Of a stretch of DNA of 51,128 nucleotides, positions 46,703 to 51,128 are shown piece by piece (the first letter of the stretch is position 1; the number at the start of each line of letters is the position of its first letter). The position numbers and the translations under genes are program-made. The DNA comes from an uncultured Chlorobiaceae bacterium (GTDB lineage: Bacteria > Bacteroidota > Chlorobiia > Chlorobiales > Chlorobiaceae): positions 1-51,128 of the forward strand of contig CAIJWE010000064.1 of assembly GCA_903824295.1 (NCBI GenBank), read 5' to 3'. The notes beneath the pieces are model-generated. The model had not been told where the DNA came from. It searched no databases and worked only from the letters and a program-made list of their open reading frames with translations.

Positions 46703-46750
46703 CTCTACCGTTTCTTTCTTGATTAACCGCCATAATGACGGTGAAATGTG

Positions 46751-46999
46751 CTATTTCCCCTTGTTTGCTGACCGAACGACCTTCATAAGCAGAAGAGCCA
46801 TGCCAACCATACCGACCACCACTCCAAGTAAAAAGAGCCATGGTGATGTCGCGAATTTGCTGTCTGCCCAATATCCAAGCAAGACAAAAAAAGCAAAACT
46901 CACGGCAATCTGCAAACCAAGGCCCATGTAATCAGAAAGTGCACGGGCAGAACGCCCTAAATTATCAGCAAACCTCTCATCATCAGGTTTTATCATCAT
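46751..46999 (-). CDS. atpI: AtpI/AtpZ-type ATP synthase assembly protein
   Basis: 82 residues. Two membrane helices (LQIAVSFAFFVLLGYWAD and WLFLLGVVVGMVGMALLLM) joined by a short loop with D-S-K; the DFLGYWAD-like GYWADSKF turn is the AtpI/AtpZ hallmark. It helps assemble the c ring and may take part in Mg2+ or Ca2+ handling. First gene of the FO operon, divergent from the YfiH-type gene across 221 bases. Confidence 0.85.
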   Translation of the reverse strand: MMIKPDDERFADNLGRSARALSDYMGLGLQIAVSFAFFVLLGYWADSKFATSPWLFLLGVVVGMVGMALLLMKVVRSANKGK

Positions 47000-47220
47000 C
47001 GATAACCCTTGTTTACATTCTTACCGCACATTCAGCTTGAAAAAGAGCTCAAAGGAGCACACCCGACGAACACAATAATCGAATAAAGATAATACTCTTC
47101 ATGAAATAATGAACCTTTTGCTGGCAATTTTTCATGTGAATGACTGGCCGTATAGAAAAAATAACTATTTTACTCTGAGAAAATTCTTCTTCAAAAGGAC
47201 GACTACTCAGCCTTAATACA

Positions 47221-48045
47221 ATGAAGCTTCCGGCCGATACCCCTATAAGAGCAAGCCGTACAACACCATCACGGCTGGTAGAAAAATTCATTGTGCCTGA
47301 TTGCTTCCGACCTTATGAGAAGCTCGTCGCACTGCAAAGTACCAGAAACGGCGGAATAAGCGACGGAGCCTTTTTCTCATTGAACCTTGGAAGAAATACA
47401 GATGATCGTGAGGAGCTGGTCCACGAAAACACCCGCCTCCTCTGCGCCGCCGCAGGCATCAATCCTGAACACATGGTTACCTCCCGTCAAGTACACGGCA
47501 CAGCAATACTATTAGCAAAAAAACCGGGTAATTATGACGGTTACGACGCGCTCATTACGGACAGGAGAAACCTCTTTCTTTGCATATTTACTGCAGACTG
47601 CTATCCGGTACTCATCTACGACCCGAGGCACAACGCTTCAGGAGCGGTTCATGCCGGATGGAAAGGGAGTGCCGAAGGTATTGTGTTGAAAACCATCGAA
47701 GCCATGCGGCAGAACTTTAACTCTTGCCCGGAGGAGTGCCTCGCCTATATCGGTACGGGAATTTCTCATGAGGCCTACGAGGTCGATCGGGAGGTCGCAC
47801 TTAAGTTCCCGGCGGAAAGCCACCAATGTCCACCCTTTTTGCAGAGAGAAAACAAATATCTGCTTGATTTGGGTATAGTCAACTATCGGCAGCTTCTTGC
47901 ATCCGGAATTTCTCGTTCAAATATTGAGCGCTCACCCTTCTGCTCAGTTCGCGACAGCAAACTGTTTTTTTCCCATCGACGCGATCAGGGAAAAACCGGG
48001 CGTATGGTCTCCCTGATCGGTGTAACTGAAAACGAATCCGCCTGA
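47221..48045 (+). CDS. pgeF: YfiH/PgeF family laccase-domain protein
   Basis: 274 residues. The three metal-site residues of the multicopper-oxidase-like (DUF152) family are present: His in TSRQVHGTAI near 97, Cys in FTADCYPVLIYD near 128 and His in AVHAGWKGSAEG near 145. The family acts as purine nucleoside phosphorylase/adenosine deaminase in some species and as peptidoglycan-editing factor PgeF in others. Which role applies here is unknown. It converges on the CoA-transferase gene. Confidence 0.88.
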   Translation: MKLPADTPIRASRTTPSRLVEKFIVPDCFRPYEKLVALQSTRNGGISDGAFFSLNLGRNTDDREELVHENTRLLCAAAGINPEHMVTSRQVHGTAILLAKKPGNYDGYDALITDRRNLFLCIFTADCYPVLIYDPRHNASGAVHAGWKGSAEGIVLKTIEAMRQNFNSCPEECLAYIGTGISHEAYEVDREVALKFPAESHQCPPFLQRENKYLLDLGIVNYRQLLASGISRSNIERSPFCSVRDSKLFFSHRRDQGKTGRMVSLIGVTENESA

Positions 48046-48049
48046 CAGG

Positions 48050-48082
48050 GTCAAGGGGCGGTGAAGCCCGCTGACTTATTTT
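48050..48082 (+). terminator. Possible terminator after the YfiH-type gene
   Basis: GTCA...GGGC and GCCC...TGAC can pair around a GGTGAA loop (with a 2 by 2 internal mismatch), followed by TTATTTT. It lies 5 bases past the stop and reaches the stop of the convergent CoA-transferase gene, so it could serve both. The stem is imperfect. Confidence 0.35.
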
Positions 48083-49373
48083 AGGTAGCGCTCCTTCCGT
48101 AACAACCATACAGTTCATGAGCCTTTCGGCATATATCCTCACTGAAATCAGGGTGGGCAATGGTTGCTAATGCCTCGGCTCTCTGTCGAAGATTTTTTCC
48201 ATGCAAATTAACAATACCGTACTCGGTAACAACGTACTGCACATGAGCCCTTGTGGTGACAACACCCGCCCCCGGTTTAAGCTGCGGAACAATACGAGAC
48301 AAGCCGCTTGTGGTTGTTGATGGTAACGCAATAATCGGCTTGCCCCCTTCGGAAAGGGCAGCTCCCCTGATAAAATCCATCTGCCCGCCAACACCTGAAT
48401 AATATTTCTGCCCTATCGAATCAGCGCAGACCTGACCTGACATATCGATTTCAAGAGCGCTGTTGATTGCTGTCACCTTGGGATTTCTTCTGATTTCCCG
48501 GGTATCGTTGACATAATCAGAAGGCAGCATGGCAATCAATGGATTGTCATCAACAAAATCATAAAGCCGCTGGGTACCAACAAGAAAGCTTGCGACCATG
48601 ATCTCCTTATGGCTTCGCTTTTTGCGACCGTTGATCACTCCTTTTTCGACAAGATCAATCACTCCGTCCGAAAACATTTCGGAATGAATACCAAGATCGC
48701 GGTGGCCGAAAAGCGCGGCAAGAGTGGCATCCGGAATTGCGCCAATCCCTAACTGCAGCGTAGCGCCGTCCTCGACAATGGAGGCAATATGGCGACCAAT
48801 ACTGACCTCAATATCACTCAACACGTGACGGGGAGTTTCAGGAAGCGGATCATCCACAGAGACCATCGCATGAATTTTGCTTATATGAAGCATTCCTTCA
48901 CCATGCGTGCGGGGCATGTTCGGGTTCACCTGAGCGATAACAATCTTTGCCGCATGCACAGCCGCAAGGGTCGCATCAACCGAAACTCCGAGAGAGCAAT
49001 ACCCATGCCGGTCCGGAGGAGAGACGTGCACAAGCGCAACATCAAGTGGCAGAATCTTGCTGTGGAAAAGGGAGGGGATGTCACTGAGAAAGACAGGAAT
49101 GGCATCTCCATCACCATCCTGAACCGACTTGCGAACATTTTTACCAACAAACAGGGCATTCAATCTGAAACTTTCACGATATTCCGGCCTTGCGTAAGGT
49201 GCGTCACCTTCAGTATGAAGACTGACGATTTCTACATTTCTCAGCTCTTCGGCGCGCTGAACCATCGCCTCAATCAATCGCTGCGGTGTTGCTGCTGCTG
49301 TGTGCAAATAAACCCTGTCCCCCGACTTGATTCTGGCTACCGCATCCTCTGCTGAAAGTGTACTGTAATTCAT
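48081..49373 (-). CDS. Acetyl-CoA hydrolase/4-hydroxybutyrate CoA-transferase family
   Basis: 430 residues. N-terminal CoA-transferase fold (SGDRVYLHTAAATPQRLI), the GIGAIPDATLAAL region near 205, the catalytic Glu in LGIHSEMFSDGVIDL near 228, and the C-terminal GGQMDFIRGA and ARAHVQYVVTEYGIVNLHGK stretches (here TRAHVQYVVTEYG) typical of the acetate/4-hydroxybutyrate group. It moves CoA between acetyl-CoA and another acid. The true partner is unknown. It follows ftsZ by 33 bases on the same strand, without obvious functional link. Confidence 0.9.
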   Translation of the reverse strand: MNYSTLSAEDAVARIKSGDRVYLHTAAATPQRLIEAMVQRAEELRNVEIVSLHTEGDAPYARPEYRESFRLNALFVGKNVRKSVQDGDGDAIPVFLSDIPSLFHSKILPLDVALVHVSPPDRHGYCSLGVSVDATLAAVHAAKIVIAQVNPNMPRTHGEGMLHISKIHAMVSVDDPLPETPRHVLSDIEVSIGRHIASIVEDGATLQLGIGAIPDATLAALFGHRDLGIHSEMFSDGVIDLVEKGVINGRKKRSHKEIMVASFLVGTQRLYDFVDDNPLIAMLPSDYVNDTREIRRNPKVTAINSALEIDMSGQVCADSIGQKYYSGVGGQMDFIRGAALSEGGKPIIALPSTTTSGLSRIVPQLKPGAGVVTTRAHVQYVVTEYGIVNLHGKNLRQRAEALATIAHPDFSEDICRKAHELYGCYGRSAT

Positions 49374-49406
49374 TAATTCCTGTAATTATTTGCTTGAAAT
49401 ACTTTA

Positions 49407-50708
49407 TCAAATACCATTGTTTTTCCTGCGAAGATAGGCTGGAGTATCTGATAATCCCTTCTGGATTTTATCTTCATGCTCTCCTCTTCCGCCCGTAAGC
49501 GGTGTATTGTAATCGACATCATGGCCCGTATTTTTACGCCCGCCAGCGCCCCCAATCTCATGAGGATCATTAATTGATAACTGCCTTCTGATATAGGCAG
49601 GAATGCGCAAATCCTCCTCCTGACGCTCAGGATAAAGAGATGCTGTCTGGCGATGGGATGAAGGGGCCTGTCCAAGCCTGATGCCCGGCACAGGAGCAAC
49701 AAATGGCCGTGCAGCAGGAGTCGTTCCATCCTCCTGCGTCTTTCGCTTGAAACCGGTGACAATAACAGTAACCCTGATTTCACCAGAGACCTGCGGCTCG
49801 TCAACATATCCGTTAATAATCTTGGCGTCACTGCCAACCTGCTCCTCAATGTAATTCATTGCATCCGACATATCTCTCATGGTGACCTCACCGGTAATAT
49901 TGACGAGCACCCCTTTGGCACCCTTTACCGAGACCCCTTCAAGAAGAGGGCTGTTGAGGGCATCAGATGAGGCTTTCAATGCCCGGCGTTCTCCGGCAGC
50001 AGCAGCCGAACCCATGACCGCATCACCAGCCCCGGCCATAATACTGCGAACGTCGGCAAAGTCAACATTGACATGTCCGTGACGGGTAATAATATCAGCA
50101 ATGCCTTTGGCGGCCCTGTACAGCACATCATTTGCCATATTAAAGGCCTCAGTGGCACTTACCCCCTCTTCGGCAATACTGAGAATTTTTTCATTTTCAA
50201 CAAGAATAAGGGTATCAATGTATTTGCGCAGCTCAACGATGCCGCCATCGGCAATGTTTGCCTTTACCTGACCCTCGAAGTTAAACGGCCTTGTCACGAC
50301 TCCGATGGTCAGTATCCCCATATTTCTTGCAATAGAGGCAATGACCGGAGCGGCACCAGTACCAGTCCCTTTCCCCATGCCCGCAGCAATAAAAACAAGA
50401 TCAGCCCCTCGAAGCTGGGCTGCAATGATTTCACGGTCATCTTCTGCTGCCTGACGGCCTTTGGCGGGATCGGCTCCGGCACCCAACCCATTCGTTGCTT
50501 TCTTGCCAATCTGCACTCTGAGCGGAGCTTTTGAATTCAGCAGCGCCTGTCGGTCGGTATTGAACACGATATACTCGACGCCACTGATTTTACGGTCAAT
50601 CATGTTATTTACCGCATTGCCACCGCAACCGCCGACGCCGACAATTCTTATGGTAACCCCTTTTCCCTGGTCACTGTCAAACAGGCCCGGATCAAGCTCA
50701 AATGCCAT
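49407..50708 (-). CDS. ftsZ: Cell division protein FtsZ
   Basis: 433 residues. Tubulin-like GTPase core: [12 protein letters not shown] near 27, the nucleotide loop [16 protein letters not shown] near 114, the T7 synergy region [17 protein letters not shown] near 217 (NxDFAD). A long disordered linker (about 330-365) follows. The C-terminal region has two peptides of the partner-binding type, [11 protein letters not shown] at 367-377 and [11 protein letters not shown] at 420-430. Standard FtsZ has one such peptide at the end. It lies directly downstream of ftsA. Confidence 0.97.
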   Translation of the reverse strand: MAFELDPGLFDSDQGKGVTIRIVGVGGCGGNAVNNMIDRKISGVEYIVFNTDRQALLNSKAPLRVQIGKKATNGLGAGADPAKGRQAAEDDREIIAAQLRGADLVFIAAGMGKGTGTGAAPVIASIARNMGILTIGVVTRPFNFEGQVKANIADGGIVELRKYIDTLILVENEKILSIAEEGVSATEAFNMANDVLYRAAKGIADIITRHGHVNVDFADVRSIMAGAGDAVMGSAAAAGERRALKASSDALNSPLLEGVSVKGAKGVLVNITGEVTMRDMSDAMNYIEEQVGSDAKIINGYVDEPQVSGEIRVTVIVTGFKRKTQEDGTTPAARPFVAPVPGIRLGQAPSSHRQTASLYPERQEEDLRIPAYIRRQLSINDPHEIGGAGGRKNTGHDVDYNTPLTGGRGEHEDKIQKGLSDTPAYLRRKNNGI

Positions 50709-50752
50709 TTTTTTCAGTTCTCCGGTTTAAAAGGCTCTTATTAGCACTCTCA

Positions 50753-51128
50753 TCATAGATTATCCCAGAATTTCTTCATCCGTTCAACAATTTTCTTCCC
50801 GGCAGGGGTTTGATCCGGTGCAGGGGGATCGTCCCTGATTACAGGAGGTATATCAGGGGGCTGCTCTTGTGGCAACGGAAACGTGTGACCCACTGAAAGA
50901 TTGTTCTGAAACGCATGGGCAACCAGCCCCATTACCGTAGCATACATAGGGTTATTGACGGAACCCTTAATCCCGCCTGAGACCCCTTCCGGATAGCCGA
51001 TACGAACATCAAGACCAAAAACATCATGCGCCAGCTCTTCAGTACCTGGCAGAAGCGAACCTCCGCCTGTTATAATAGCTCCCGCATTGAGATATTCATA
51101 ATAGCCTGACCGCTGCACAGAATCCCGC
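50753..51128 (-). CDS. ftsA: Cell division protein FtsA, C-terminal part
   Basis: The gene continues past the right edge of the window, so only about 125 C-terminal codons are seen. The actin-like fold ends with GAIITGGGSLLPGTEELAHD (phosphate-2 type loop) and GYPEGVSGGIKGSVNNPMYA, both typical of FtsA. After a Pro-rich linker the last helix KKIVERMKKFW looks like the amphipathic membrane-targeting sequence. It links FtsZ to the membrane. The gap to ftsZ is 44 bases. Confidence 0.92.
   Translation of the reverse strand, partial: RDSVQRSGYYEYLNAGAIITGGGSLLPGTEELAHDVFGLDVRIGYPEGVSGGIKGSVNNPMYATVMGLVAHAFQNNLSVGHTFPLPQEQPPDIPPVIRDDPPAPDQTPAGKKIVERMKKFWDNL

Overview
The window looks like chromosome from a green sulfur bacterium (Chlorobiales, probably Chlorobium/Pelodictyon). 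This rests on gene content, not on a database match: a three-subunit fumarate reductase/succinate dehydrogenase with a single five-helix cytochrome b, a detached FO half of the ATP synthase operon, a deoxyhypusine-synthase-like gene, and a Chlorobi-like infC-rpmI-rplT start at the left edge. No IS element, phage block or CRISPR array was seen.

Left edge (1-4.2 kb): an accessory, decayed block. The rpmI end and the first 27 or so codons of rplT run straight into a type I restriction-modification remnant on the minus strand (half-length HsdS, full HsdM, a duplicated and frameshifted KilA-N gene and small ORFs). No HsdR is present. A ParD-type antitoxin fragment follows.

4.2-8.5 kb: a methyltransferase, then a compact plus-strand exosortase operon: Gly-rich PEP-CTERM substrate, EpsD-like lipoprotein PPIase, exosortase with Cys183/Arg229/His250, and EpsI. 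No polysaccharide genes are nearby, so it looks like a self-contained protein-sorting module.

8.5-17 kb: an acyl-CoA ligase, then a complete biotin operon birA-bioB-bioF-bioG-bioC-bioD-bioA on the minus strand. It is preceded by a near-perfect BirA operator overlapping a promoter, so the repressor gene is first in its own regulon.

17-30.5 kb: a giant DUF2339 membrane protein with an internal 450-residue tandem duplication, a cell-wall amidase, topA, feoAB behind a 21-bp palindrome, a HIT hydrolase, a lipoprotein, a CBS/DUF21 membrane protein and an eRF1-like small protein.

30.8-38.5 kb: sdhCAB/frdCAB (reductive TCA cycle), a cyclase and an alpha/beta hydrolase that overlap, rlpA, a small transaldolase with a deoxyhypusine-synthase-like enzyme, and the SRP RNA gene.

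38.5-51.1 kb: trpS, a HAD phosphatase and argS (plus); nadD, bamD, tRNA-Ala(CGC) and the FO operon atpI-hyp-atpB-atpE-atpF-atpH (minus), closed by a strong terminator; a YfiH-type protein; a CoA-transferase; and ftsZ with the end of ftsA. FtsZ carries two copies of the C-terminal partner-binding peptide.
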